Source: Bretschneidera sinensis (taxonomy: Eukaryota > Streptophyta > Magnoliopsida > Brassicales > Akaniaceae). Taken from it: a stretch of DNA of 64,000 nucleotides. Positions 49,381 through 62,768 of the stretch are shown here, piece after piece (within the stretch, counting starts at the first letter, position 1; every line of letters starts with the position of its first letter). The translations under genes and the position numbers were made by a program. Under the pieces are notes generated by a model, which had not been told where the DNA came from, made no database searches, and saw only the letters and a list, made by a program, of their open reading frames with translations. Location: assembly GCA_023935145.1 (NCBI GenBank), contig CM043698.1, positions 143,262,001 to 143,326,000 on the forward strand, in the 5' to 3' direction.

Positions 49381-49383
49381 ATC

Positions 49384-49680
49384 TGATGCAGCGTACGTGG
49401 TGAAGAAGAAAATTTTGTAGATCAAAACTCGTTGATTCACGAAGAATACCGAGAAATTGATTAAGAATTGAGAAAACTCAATTAGAATTAATCATCAAAT
49501 AAAATCGTCCAGCCGTCAAGCGGCGTTACCAGCATTATAAAGTAAAACCCTAAATGCATAAAAATTAAAAATTGCAGAAAAGACCCATAAACTCTCAAAA
49601 AATTGCACAACTACAGGGGCTTTTGGGCCTTCAGGTGCTCTCTTTGGGCTAAGAAATCCCACTCCTGTTGTTCTGCATCA
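49384..49680 (-). repeat. 5' LTR of the gypsy element
   Basis: A 297-bp LTR, the same length as its partner. On the minus strand it is followed after three bases by the primer binding site. Confidence 0.9.
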
Positions 49681-49685
49681 ATTTC

Positions 49686-50264
49686 TCACTATTGAATTTT
49701 AACTCAAAACAATGTTTTCAAGTAACAGAATGAATCTTTCAGCTCTAAACTGGCATCAAGCCTGATTAAAGAGAGAAAAAAAAAGTAATGATAAATTATC
49801 TCCTCTCTGCCTCTTCATATAGTATCCAAAACTCCTCCACTGCCATGACTTCAAATAGCATCATCACTCCATACAGCTGAGCCAAAAACCTAATTAAACA
49901 CGAGTATTCGAATTTCATTTCGTAGTCAGGAAAACGGACAAACACAGAAATATCTACTCAGTTGTTGGAGGTTGGGCACCAGTTTTCGCAGTCGAGGTAT
50001 TCAAATTGTTAACACAAACACTCTTCCAAACATGAAACTGAGGTGAGCATGAGGACATATGAGCATAAGAACAGGCAAGTAAAGCGGTTAAAATACAAAT
50101 GAATTTAGCTAATACCTCAAGTTCAAAACTGATCATGTCACTTCTGTGTGCTTTAAGTAACTCTTGCAAAGATATGCCCAATCCATACAGGTTCCCATAT
50201 GATTGGTTGCGAGAATATCAATGCAACACCTTACCCATCCCTATCGCCCGAAATTAAGTTTAGA
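49686..50264. other. 3' flank of copy 5
   Basis: Array sequence resuming after the gypsy insertion, collinear with 852-1428. It is probably 3' untranslated and downstream sequence of the tail-type gene. No separate gene is supported. Confidence 0.45.
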
Positions 50265-53200
50265 TTATATGGATTTCAAAACCTCCCCTAGAACTAGTCC
50301 CCACTGAGTCCAATGGCTGCCACCCTGGATTGGGAAATTTTCAGGATATAAAATCAGCGATGTTATCTGATTAAAACATTCTAGAGAAGCTCAAGATACT
50401 AAAGACTTCAGATTATGTATCTCTTTTAAGTCAAGAAGAAGGAATTAGGCAACAAGCCTGAACAAGGGAATAAAACAGCATGAGACAAGAACATACCTGA
50501 CAAAACACAGCAAAAGGTTCTCTTAGAGGTCCATCACATGAGAGCTCACTTGTACTCCCGTCAATGAAGGTTCCATCTGCAAAGATCACCTATAAATCAC
50601 ACAAGAGAGTCAAGTTAATAATAAAAAGGAATTCAAATAAAATTAGCAAATTCTATTTGAAGAAATTTTCTTATCCAATATACTTCCAAAGAAACTTTTG
50701 AGTGTTGCCTCCATTCTTGATCTATGTTTTGAAAAAAAAGAAGCCCAGTTCTCGCAATAAGAACCAATTTGATTTTATTTTTTTCCAAATTCATGGATCA
50801 TTCTATATGTTATCTTGACAGTCCAAACAATATGTTCAAAGTCAGCAGGCTAAGGACTTTCAATCCTTTATCTAGGCAAATTACCAACAAAGGGGCCTGC
50901 TAACTGCAAGTTAATCATACCTAGCGCCTACTTACCTGCAAATATGCCGCAAACATATATTCTTTTTTATAATTAAAAATTTTATAAAAAAGGGCACCCG
51001 GGGATACTTCCACCCATGAACAAAAAGTCCATCCAGGGTTTTTATAATTTTCAAACTTATCCCCACCTTCCTTTAAACCAAAGAGAGCAAAATAAAGGAA
51101 TTTATCTTCATTTCTCCTTAAAGCAATAAAATAAAGTTTTCCTCTTCTATAAGACATTTTTTATTCAAACATTACATCAACATTTTCTTGTATAAAATCT
51201 GGCATGACAGCTTAAAGCTTCAACAGATTGATTGAACAAATAGATTACCAATGTCCTTTAATTCCAATGATGGGGTAGACCGTTGCCCAGAAATTTCTGT
51301 GTCCGAGTAAACAAACAAGTCAACTCGAGAGGGGCCCCTCAATGATGAGCATTCCATGCATTCTATGCCACCGACATCCAATATTATATGTGTATATCTT
51401 GACATAATGCAACCACAGTGAATTGCCTGGGCAGGAAAATGAAGCATTACTGTATAGAGAATATAGAGTACTAATCAAAAGCGAGTTCTTTGATTAAGAA
51501 TAATCAGGATATAAACCCACAGGAGAGAGACACAATATGACCACCCATAAAAGCCAGCAAGGGGAAAATGTGCAACAGCAATAAAAAGTTCAAGATACCT
51601 TTTCGCAAGTAACACAACTACTCCAGCCATCATCATTCAAGTGAAAGATATTGCAAAATCTTCCCTCCTCATAAGCAGAGCTGAATTTGCAAAAGACTTA
51701 AGTTAATTAATCATAAACAGTGTAGGAAAGGAAGAAGATTCAATCAAATTTATATTCCCATCGCAAGCTTTACCATGAAGACAATCAAGACGCACAACTG
51801 AAAATAAAACAAGTACTTTGCCGGGAGTACCGACAATTCATCTAATAGGAAATATTAAAATTTATAAACTTGTTCGCATGTGATTCGGTGTCAAAATCTA
51901 ATTCTGTAACTAAGATCCCTCCAGAATATAAAGTTATGCACTAAAGGTGATCACACCAAATAGGGGCAGTTATGATAGAGGAGAGAAAAGAAGAAAAAGT
52001 AAAAGAAAGACAAAGAAACTTCATAGGGAAAAACCTTATTGAAACTGCCTATGTTTGTGAATGGTGAACTATCTGAAAGATTTGCTTATGCAAAGTCATA
52101 AAGTTACTATTCATGTCGAACGCGTGCATGTACATGCGCACACAAAAATATGCATGTGCGCATACATGCGCACAAAAAAACATGCATGTGCACGTATATA
52201 CACACACAAAAGGATGCATGTGTACGTGCATGCGCACACAAAACATACTCAAGCACACAATAACATGTGTTGACAAGCTCTTTTACGCCACATTTCATTT
52301 GATTTGTGGATTAAATAATGGAGAAAGCAGCAAGCCCATTTACCTCATATTCTATTAGTAAAGGGCTTACAGAAATCATCAAATTCAGATTATACACACA
52401 GAAGAAAGATAAAGCATGAGAATTTTGTTTACATTAAGAAACTAATAGTATAACTATGTAATTTAATAACTTCCTTATCTAAAATGCCTCTGCAGTACAT
52501 AACTTCCAAAGAAGGTCTTACCATAGTCATAAAAGGACAAATATTTTATATGTAATAAGTAAATTATTTCTTTGTAATATGTGTTGGACTAACTAACTAA
52601 TTTCATAATTTAGCACTCACGCACTCACATACTTGCAACATAATGTTGGCAACACAACATCCAAACTACATATTTAAATTTTATCAATTCAATCTATTGC
52701 AGACTTTGCATAACAGAGATAATATTAACTGAGCAGAAGTCATACATGTCTACATGTATCATAAGACATGAATAGCCAAACACGTGCGTGAAAAATTTAC
52801 AACCAACAGCCTAGCAAACATTAACTAAATGCATTCAGAACTTGATGAGGCATTTTGAATCGAAACAGTCATTTCATTGTATTGTTGGTATCTATCTATT
52901 TTCCTACCTTTTAACCCTAATGACCTGAAAAATTAATAATATTCACTATTCAATAAAAAAAAAAGTATACTCAACAAAAGGGTAATGGAAAGGGGAAGTA
53001 GAGTGAAGAGAAACGAATTTAGGCAATAATTCTTTGGAGGACAGAAACAACCAATTTAATAGTACAATCCAGATACAAAATGACAAAGTGGTTGCAGCAT
53101 TATTCTAAATAGAACAAAACCGATGTTGTTTTAATATGTGATGCTAGAACAAGATCATTTCACGAAAAAACTATGAATAAAAAATGGTAACTTATTAAAA

Positions 53201-56200
53201 AATGGAAAAACAGTAAGGTTAACATTTACCAACCAAGCTGAAAAACAGTTTTGCTTACCTTTTTCTTTTCCTGATAGTACGAAGAAAATAAATCATTCTT
53301 GAAAAAATAAATACCATTAACACAAATTCCAGTACATAACTAGGGCTAAATTCATTTTTTTTTTGTAGTGCTACCAAGGCGGTGTCAAATTCATTTTAAG
53401 CTAAGAGGAAAAGTTTCTCTGTTTGATTGTTAATTAACTATTTAATTCGCAATAAACTTGGTCGTACTTAATGATGGGTTGAATATATGAATTTTTCAGC
53501 ATAGAACATAAATTTGTCTATCATATATCCTTTTCTTTTGAAAATTATAAATCATTTAATATATACCTATTTCACTCTCGTCCAGAAATTCAAAGCATGA
53601 GCAATAATGACTACAGCAGGAAGAAGTTAAAAAAGAAGGAACTACAACATATCAATGGCCTAATAATATACTGGTTTTCTTCCTCCTTCGCTGAGAACCA
53701 TTCTGCCTTCTCCCAAACAGGAAAAAAATTTGAATTGTGAATTGGATGAGTTTTCCACGGATCACATATCACAAGATCTAATGATTTGGGAAATTGATGA
53801 TACTTTTGGTTTTAGCTAATTAATTTGAGGTGGAGTCTTGAGAAAGAAAGCAAGAGTACCATCAGTAATAAGGTCTATTGCGGTAAACCTTCCACTGTTT
53901 GTTAATAAAACTGAACAACTAGAGGGACATAAAAGATGGATTCTATCAAGTATAAACTTGTTCTAATCTAAGGTAGTACGCTCATGAGCTTGACCATATT
54001 TCACTATCAAGAAATTATTGAAGACTCCCATCTTCAAGTTTGACACAAACATAGGTACATAGTTTAGTTCTTCCTAAGTCGTGAATGAGTGTCAATCATT
54101 TATTCCAAAAAAATGAAAGGAGAGTGGGAGTTACTACTGCACCTTCCTTAAGGCCACCCTGTTAGACTTACTTTGGTTACTAGAACTACATTGCAGTGAA
54201 GAGACAATTTCAAAAATGTTCAACTCTATAGCATTCAAAAAGGTTTCTATATGATTTCTATAAAAACACGAAAACGAGTTCACCACCATAAGATATTAGT
54301 GGTTGTTAGCTATTATAATTTCACTAAAAATATATCACAATTAGCATCAAAATTTTCAACAAAATTTATTTGCTGCAAAAACTATAGTTTTTTTTTTTTA
54401 GTGTAATTTTATTTCATTGCACCAAACTTAACGCATTGCAACATCATTGCTTTCTGTTGCCATATTCTTAATCTACTGCAGCATCATGGTGTCATGGTGC
54501 AACTCGTCTAGCTTATGGCAACATTTTTTTTCATGCTGCTCTTAACCTATTGCAACATCATTATTTCTTGTTGCTATATAACAAATTTCATTCGGGTTAC
54601 CCTCCAAGCCAAGAACAGGTTCTTTTAAGTTATTTCACCCTTCCAAGATCAAAACCCTTTTCATGCAGTTCTCATGTTGCCCACACCGATTCTTTTTTTG
54701 CCGGGGTGTTGGAGTGTTATTATGAATTCACTCCTACCCAATTAAACAATTTATACAAGAATTACATCATCAAAATACAAAGAGAACACGAAAACTGAAA
54801 ATTATCAACATCAACATTAAAAATAAAAGCTATGGAGCTGGCAACTAGTGCTGGTAAATGACAGCAACAAGAACAATTTCAAGAGAGATCACTCCCCTCT
54901 TTTCCTTTATTATTCCTCTGTGCAACTTCTACAATCTATAGTTCTTCCAGTTTCAACTACCACAAACACTAAGCAACACAAGTATAGAAGGGACAACTAC
55001 AGCAGTAGTCACATAGACTTCCTGCCCTTTACTTCTTCTGCTTCTTCTTCAACATGATTAAAAAGGACAGTTTTGAAGAAAAAAAAGTTCAACAATCATG
55101 GAACAAGAGTGAAGTGGAAAACAAGAGCCCCATACCATTACCCTATAATTAACTCCATGGGACAATTCAAACAGTGAGAAATATTACCTAATCATATAGT
55201 CATAGTTATAAGCACAATTTTTTGATAATTAAAATGTATAAATAGAAAGAAACATGCACCAAAGGGGTGCAACCCATGTACAAGGCCATAGTTATAAACA
55301 CACTAGACGAAAGAAAAGGGAATAATTGTAGTGATCCGTCACAAAATATATGCAATTCAATATTGAATAAATGAATATGACATTAGATGTTTGAATAACC
55401 AAAAAGGAGATTACGGAAGAAAAAAATGGCATCACTAAAATGATAAACTGGTTCAAGCAGAATATAAGATGACAACTACATACTTTATTGACAACTAATT
55501 AAGGTGCTTTGTGTTTTATTCACCTTAATGCACTTCTTACTAACAATGGATCCATTAATTCATTACTTATGATGTTATTCACATTTTCAAAAATTTTATC
55601 AACACAGACTATTGCACATGAAGTATAACTTCCTACTCTGTTGCTATATATATCCACTTATAATGCCAAACAGCTAATAGAACCATAAAAAGGAAAACCA
55701 AGATAATATCTCAAGCAATTTTTTGCTTTAGATGAAACAACTGAGCCGTGCAACTCCTAAATGAGACATAATAACTGCATAAAAGTACAAATCTAAAAAT
55801 TCATATGATAAAATCCACCAATATGAAGATAGTAAAAGTACAATAAGTCTATCCAGAAAAAAAAAAATTGTGCAAAGAAAAGGTTCATAAAGACTCACAA
55901 AGGCATGACATTTATCAAGTCAATATTAAGGCATATATATTACAAGTTTATTCATCAATTTCAAAACAGTAAAATAAATTATTTTAATAGACAGTGAACC
56001 AATATGCACCCATTAGAAATATTGAAATAATCCCAACAATAAAAATTTGAGATACCAAAAAAAAAAAAAATTGAAAACCACATAATTAAATTTCTTTGGA
56101 AAAAAAATTGTAGATCATAATCATTGTTGTGAGGCTTGCCTTCTTTTAGAAGGAACCTAAGATAATTAAATTTTTGCTATCTTATTATACATAAAAAAGG

Positions 56201-56427
56201 AATCGTTCACGGGTAAAAATAATCATCAAAAGCAAGATAACAGAAATGACATCGAAAATAAAATGAGAGAGAAATAAAAACAAGTCAAATGCTTACGCAC
56301 ATCGATCACAGATCATGGCATAACCTCCACTAGTCTGCCAGCCTTGTCTGGGTTCAACAGAGAAAGAGTGGCAATAAAAACAGGTCAAGCCCATTGATGA
56401 TGAGGAGGCTGAAGAAGAAGCATCCAT
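50265..56427 (-). CDS. VAL-like PHD-L protein with unrelated short tail, copy 5 (intact)
   Basis: Five exons on the minus strand: 56297-56427, 51599-51680, 51249-51426, 50497-50576 and 50265-50324. They total 531 nt, giving 176 aa and TAA. All junctions are GT-AG and phases agree. Residues 16-97 are the VAL/HSI2-type PHD-like zinc domain, with all the cysteines and histidines of the B3-type copy retained. The expected GWR before the CxxC is GWS here. After residue 130 the frame enters a 46-aa tail (starts DGTFIDGSTSELSCDG, ends VLGEVLKSI) that I do not recognise. There is no B3 domain, so it should not bind RY DNA directly. In full VAL proteins this zinc domain mediates protein contacts, so a partner-sequestering role is possible but inferred. 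The tail may be captured from another gene. Whether the mRNA is really spliced this way is untested. Confidence 0.65.
51681..56296 (-). other. Intron 1 of copy 5
   Basis: A 4.6-kb intron like 2843-7234 but retaining the roughly 230-bp stretch (about 51780-52010) lost from copy 1. It carries the RY cluster (52125-52232). It lacks the 570-bp and roughly 300-bp segments found in B3-type copies, as copy 1 does. No internal gene is supported. Confidence 0.55.
52125..52232. promoter_or_regulatory. Intronic RY cluster, copy 5 (densest)
   Basis: TGCATG or CATGCA occurs at 52125-52130, 52151-52156, 52181-52188 (overlapping CATGCATG), 52215-52220 and 52227-52232. That is five loci in 108 bp, within alternating purine-pyrimidine GCGCACAC-type repeats. 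It has the same intron position as in the other copies. Confidence 0.45.
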
Positions 56428-58128
56428 CGAATAAACTTAAAAAATTGAAAAATAGGCTTTGGTTTTTTTTTTTTGTCTTCTCTTTTGTTCTCTTTTTATG
56501 TGTGGTAGTGAATACTGAATACTAAGAAACCTGTGCAGATAGAGAGAAAGAAGCGGATAGTGAGAGATAGAGAGAAGTACCTATTTGGTATAAAGTGCAT
56601 TGATAGAGACATAATGAGAAGGAAAAAGACGGTCAATTTTGCAATCATGACAGCAGTCAAGGTCCACTGAACCAAGAGGATACATTGAGAAGAATTTCAA
56701 ACTATTTAAGAAACATTTTTTTAATTTCCAAATTAGATGATTGGATTTTTGAGAATGTGAAATCAAACAGTTAGAATTCATTTTGTAAGTGAAGTCCAAA
56801 TTAGCAGAATTGCCAAATATGAAAATTCAAATTGGTTTTTTGATTAACATGAAACAATGAGTATCAAGTGGGCAATTTGCCACTTTTGTAAATAGAGTTA
56901 GTAAGGTGCTAATAACGCCTCAAAAACACAACTTAGCATGACAAATGAGATAAAAGGGTACTTTGTATTTTCTTACCAATTGGCCGCTATTCGGTTCAAT
57001 GCACCAGCCAAGTTTGTCCTGTTATGACCAAAAGGGATAAAAATTGAACTCAACTTGACTGCTTCTCTGGCCATGTCTGTAACTGCAGAAATGAGTAAAT
57101 GAAATGCTGCAATTGTTTATAGATAAACTCGTTTGCAAAAATTTTCTCTACGGTTTTACAAGGGTTTTTCTCGCTAACCAAACAGCAACAGGAAGTTTTA
57201 GAGAACGATGTTGAAATTGCGATGGAGAGAGTTTACTGGCAACGACACATTTTTCAAAATATTGGCTGCTGGGACGTACATAGTCAATATGGGCTACTAG
57301 ATGATCGGGCTTATTGAAGTTAGTGGGCAGATGGTCAATTTGCTCTTTTAAAATTAAAAAAAGAAAAATCAGATGAAGTCCATGAATTTTAATATAAAAT
57401 CAAATCAACAAACATCAAAGTTTACGGTAAAAATATTTTAAGTAATAATTGCATACCCAATCCAAACATCCAGAAAAACTTTCTGCAAAACTCAATCATA
57501 ATTGTATGAAAATTTGTGTGGTAATTACCATTTAAATTTTCAGAGTGTTCAAAGCGAGTGCTTAAATATTACTACTCAAACAATTTAAAGAGAACAACCA
57601 TTAATTGTTGGTTGCATAACCACATGATAAACTCTTAATAATTACTAGAATTCACTTTGTTTAAACAAAGAAACGCAATTAAAATAACATATGTTCAAAG
57701 CTAATGGAGGCATAATTTAATATGAGTAATTCCATAAACTCATATCTTAAACGAGTAATTCGGTAGCAAGTACTCACTGCTTAAACATTTGAATTTTCAA
57801 AATATATTGTGTTACTTACGTGGATTTTTTTTCTTCATTTTATTGAATTTTTAATAATGCTATCCATTTATTTTAATTTCTCTTAATTATCTCCTAAAAT
57901 TTGATTGTCTAACTTTGAAATAGTTCAAAAATTATTTGATAACATTTTTTAATTGTTAAAGATTGATTATTTTATTCGAATATAAAATATTAGATTAAAT
58001 TTTTAATTACTTTGACATACACAATAAATATTTTATCAGTTTGAGAACATTTAAAGAGCGATTTACAAAGATACTGTTATCGTATTCATAAAATACAAGA
58101 AAATAAAATCTTAGATTAAAATTTTAAG

Positions 58129-59003
58129 CGGTAGTGATATTGACACTCCATGAATAGTTATCAGCACTCTATTTTTTTCTTTTAAAACTTACAATAGTGC
58201 CCATAATAAAAGTTAGATACACAATTTGACTTCTAAATTATAATTACTACCACGAATTCTCTTTACAAGATTCTATGATACAAAATATTATATTAATTAC
58301 ATTCTTTATTCGTTTTTTTTCTACTTTTCTCTGTTTTGTTTTCTTCCGATTTTCCTTCAATTTTTGTTAGAGACACGAATTAAACTTTTACGTGAAAAAT
58401 ATTGATCCCACTGAATGCAAATGATCCAACTTCTGACAATCTTATTAATATTTACTATTTTCAGCTAATAATTCTAATTAAGTTGATTAATAAGAGCCAT
58501 TAATTCTATAATCTTGAGAGTTATTAATATTCAATGTAGAACACATATTCCGTCAATTGAATATCTAATATTATGAAAAAGGTGAAGAAAGAATTAAAAT
58601 TAATATTACAGGGTTGAAGACAAAGATTTTGATAATAGAAGAACCGAAACACTGTTGGAGCCTTTGGACACCCTAATTTTTTAGTAAAACCTTTTTTGTT
58701 CAACTACATAAGGAGTCATTTTGTTGTTAGAGACATTTTAATTTGACATGATTTACTTTTACTCTATGAAGAACCGAGATGATGAGATAGTGAGGGTAAA
58801 GATTTAGGGATGAAGAAAGTATAATTAATAGAAATTTTTGTATTATAAAAACTTCTAAAGAATATAAATGACAGTAATGGTATTTCAAAGTCAAAAGAGC
58901 ACATAACTTTAATTAGGGGTATTATTGTAAGTTTTAGAAACAAAAAAAATAATAATCAGAATGCCAATAATTAAAGATTTATGGAGTGTCGATATCGCTA
59001 TCC
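58129..59003. mobile_element. Non-autonomous TIR transposon (copy in block 2)
   Basis: Homologous to 9051-9927. The left end has one substitution (GCGGTAGTGATATTG) and the right end is GATATCGCTATCC. Non-coding. Confidence 0.5.
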
Positions 59004-59913
59004 ATATTTTATTTGCTTACACAAACATGCAATAATATTTATTATATAAATTAAAGTGTATTTCATCTTACACAAGACCCAATCCCATCAAAGACCTTAT
59101 ATTTTGTCAAGGAATTTCGTATTTAAATTTAAATATGATTTATTATTAAGATAGTTTTATCAATGTCTTATTTAATATAATCATTATAGTATTAAAAGTT
59201 CATATGCATTCAATACTATCAATTATTTAAAACTCAATTTAATTTTGATGGTACGCACAAAATGTAGTTCCCTTTTGAGATTGAACAAGTTTCCCAATCA
59301 GTATTAGGTGTAGTATAAGATGCCACAGTGACTCAAATAATTTAAAAATTCAGTTTAAAAATTCTTATCCTCCATCAAACTTAAATAATTCCCTCCAGCC
59401 TGCAACGAGAGAGTTTTTTGTAATTTAATATTTCTATTATTAGAGAGAAAGGAAGCAGAGAAGGATGGAGATAGAAAACTTTCTAGGGTTGTTTTTTTAT
59501 AAGAAAAAAAGTGTAGAACAAAGGACTATGTACAAGATGGGCTTCAATAAAATCTATACAGTGAATCTCATTTACAAAATAGTTTCCTCCAGCCAAAAAA
59601 AGAGAGTATTAAGCCGACAATCTTTAAGAAAATAAATCGATCTTTCCACCCTGTCAAAAAGCTCTCCTATTACTTTATAAGCTAACCACAAATGGAGGAT
59701 GGGATCAACGTGATGTGCTTCTTCTTTTCACCTGAAGATTAAAAAATTGTTCCATGCCCAACTCTCCTGAACCACAGACTGACTACTCAAGGCAAAAAAA
59801 CCCCAAAATCTGATAAATTTAAAACACTGAAAAACAGCCCGATAAGCCATGCATTTGTCATTGATTTGACTACTTCCGTACCACTCCTAGAAATGAGTCA
59901 TATAGGCAATATG

Positions 59914-60130
59914 TAGGGCTGTAAACCAGCTCAGGCCGCCCATGCTCGACTTTTAGCTCACTCAAACTCGCTCATAACGCTTCATGAGCCAATCTCGAGC
60001 AGAATTTTAGCTCATAAAATTCTTGGTCCGAGCATGAGAATAGTGTGGCTTGCCTCAATAACGCTCGAGCATTTTATGCTCGTTCCTTTCCAAGCTGAGC
60101 AATCAATATAATTTGTCTCAGCTCGATTTA
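59914..60130. repeat. Transposon-end-like TAGGGCTGTAAA segment (block 2)
   Basis: Homologous to 10838-11060. It begins TAGGGCTGTAAACCAGCTC and contains CTCGAGC words. Confidence 0.3.
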
Positions 60131-60480
60131 AATTAAAATATGAATATATTTCTATACTGTTATACATATATAAAACTCCCATACAAGTTTTACAATATAC
60201 GAAATAAAAGTCAACTTTACTTCAAGGGAAAAACTTACATTTAAAATAAAAAAGGGAAAAGCTTACATAAAAAAGTACTTCAAGCAAAAAACTACCATAT
60301 ATATAGTCTTATATAGTTACTAGGGTTTTTACGTTCAACTCTTCTTTTTGTCATTGAGCTCAATATCATATCTCATAACAATATCATACTTATACCATTT
60401 CAGGTCCAAGGTACAACTGCACCCCCAAAATAAACTCTAAACAATGGCTTAAATCTTCTAAGAGTAGTTACTTTATCACG

Positions 60481-62768
60481 CTAGAGCTTCTGATTCAATC
60501 CAGCAGCTTGGGCCTTTTGTAGTCCTATGACCAGTTTCCCCTCTGGTTCCTTCAGATAAAATGTAACTGCAAAGTCCACCACTCATGGTCACTATCTCTT
60601 CATACATCAAATAGTAACTCACAAATGCATTAAGTAAACACTTTAAAAACTTTCAAAATGTTTTTCAGGTAAGATATAGAAAACTATTAAAGATTAATCA
60701 AGGTGCATGAAAGAAAGAACTAAAATGATATTGCTATTATTTAGCAAATTTAAATATGTAATTTCATTACACAGGATCACTAGAAAGTGAAATGTGTTTA
60801 TATATGCAAAATTGAGCTCAAAATAACTACTTGATTGTGACTAAAAGAGTAAGATGTGATGGCAGAAATAAGAGTAATAATTCAAATTAGAAAACATAAT
60901 TATCAAGATTGCCTGAGCATTACTGAAGCTAGAATCACATGAATTACCTTTGTCACCGGGTTTACCATCCATCAAAGTCATGTACCCTCTGAGCCCTTCT
61001 AAGTTGTAAGTCTTGCTGCTATTGAGAGGCCGAGAGTAGTAGTTAAACTGCCACTCAAGGCCTGTTGTATCCTGGACTCTAATTGGAATTCGTTGCCCCG
61101 CAGAAATTTTAGGGAAGAAAGCCTGCATTATTTAGTATCTATTACCACAAAAGAGTTTAAATCCAAGGTCTACAAGACACTATAACAAGACTCTATGTCA
61201 TTTCTCATGAATCGATTAGTTTAATGACCATGCAGAGCCATTAAACAAAAGGGAAACTGGTAGAAGGGAGTAGCCTTTCTACTTTCCTCCTCCCTAAGCA
61301 TGGTTTTAGTTATTACAATCATCATCATCTTAACATACAGACTTACCTCCGCATGCTTTTTCGGAATCAACATGCGACCCGTCCTGGGATCAGAATCAGT
61401 TGCAGTCAAGATTTTATTGAATAAAGAGACAAGTTGACGCTCTCTGGCTTCTATAGGCTTCTGACCATTTGGTTCAGAGGTTGATGATGTTGGATCGGCC
61501 CCACAGTTTCCTGCAACTGAACACCAACATAGAGTTAGTAGTCAATGAAAAACAATGATCATTCAGTATAACAGCTTAAAATTGCAAGCTATAAATATAC
61601 TTTTTGAAAAAAAAAGACCGCACTTCAGTGGAATCATAACTGGTGATGTAGAACCACAAGCATAGTATCGACAGAGAGGGAGAAGAATTAAAAAGAAACC
61701 AAGAAACAAATACGGTGGAAATAACAGTGGAATCACAAAAAACCTCAAAAATAGGTATTTATTCGTCAACCAATGCACTAATGTCGAAAACATAATAGAG
61801 TGCTCTTATATATGCACAAAAACCTAACTATAAAAGGAAACAAAATATTAAGTCCTCAAACAAATCGAAATCCCTCAAATAGAATCCCTAATTTTAAATC
61901 TATTTCTATAATATTCCGTTTAAAATCCTTGATCAGTACTCCATAGTAATCACCCTTCTAGATAGAAGAGTCAGAAAGAAACACACAACTCTATGTTACT
62001 TCCTTGGTTTCTCACCGACAAGAAAAAAGAAAGAAGACTCTGAGCCCGCAATAGGTCACATTTAAACTCAAGCCAAATTGGGTAGAACATTTAGGATAAG
62101 CTAAAAGCCTTTCAGTCCATCCAGGGTTTTTATAATTTTCGAACTTATCTCCACCTTCCTTTAAACCAAAGAGAGCAAAATAAAGGAATTTATCTTCCTT
62201 CCTCCTTAAAGCAATAAAATAAAGTTTTCCTCTTCTATAAGACATTTTTTATTCAAACAGTACATCAACATTTTCTTGTATAAAATCTGGCATGACAGCT
62301 TAAAGCTTCAACAGATTGATTGAACAAATAGATTACCAATGTCCTTTAATTCCAATGATGGGGTAGACTGTGGCCCAGAAATTTCTCTGTCCAAGTGAAC
62401 AGACAAGTCAACTCGAGAGGGGCCCCTCAATGATGAGCATTCCATGCATTCTATGCCACCGACATCCAATATTATATGTGTATATCTTGACATAATGCAA
62501 CCACAGTGAATTGCCTGGGCAGGAAAATGAAGCATTAGCGTATAGAGAATATAGAGTAGTAATCAAAAGCGAGTTCTTTGATTAAGAATAATCAGGATAT
62601 AAACCCACAGGAGAGAGACACAATATGACCGCCCATAAAGGCCAGCAAGGGGAAAATGTGCAAAAGCAATAAAAAGTTCAAGATACCTTTTCGCAAGTAA
62701 CACAATTTCTCCAGCCATCATCATTCAAGTGAAATATATTGCAAAATCTTCCCTCCTCATAAGCAGAG
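60481..62768 (-). CDS. Short VAL-type PHD-L + B3 repressor, copy 6 (5' exon outside window)
   Basis: Exons 2-6 are present: 62687-62768, 62337-62514, 61347-61510, 60948-61122 and 60481-60566 (TAG at 60481-60483). All have the same lengths as in copy 2 and all are open and in phase. Exon 1 should lie beyond base 64000, since intron 1 is about 5.5 kb in copy 2. The predicted residues are almost identical to copy 2. One visible change is H to R in the linker just before the B3 domain (REHQLV to RERQLV). Zinc ligands and the B3 N-arm PRTGR are intact. It is probably functional, subject to the unseen first exon. Confidence 0.78.

Larger units (their letters stand above)
44816..49680 (-). mobile_element. 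Ty3/gypsy LTR retrotransposon, probably CRM clade
   Basis: A complete-length element of 4865 bp on the minus strand. Two 297-bp LTRs (44816-45112 and 49384-49680) start TGATGCAG and end CTGCATCA. The 5-bp target duplication ATTTC occurs at 44811-44815 and 49681-49685. The empty site in block copy 1 (about 847-851) has ATTTC once. The order is gag, CCHC knuckle, protease, reverse transcriptase, RNase H, integrase. No chromodomain is visible, the LTRs begin TGATG and end CATCA, and the coding frame runs into the 3' LTR. All three point to the CRM group. Several stops and shifts make it non-autonomous. Confidence 0.88.
56428..60480. other. Intergenic region between copies 5 and 6
   Basis: Collinear with 7366-11404. 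It contains the exon-like block (about 56980-57080, minus strand), the TIR element (58129-59003) and the TAGGGCTGTAAA segment (59914-60130). No other gene is visible. Confidence 0.5.
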
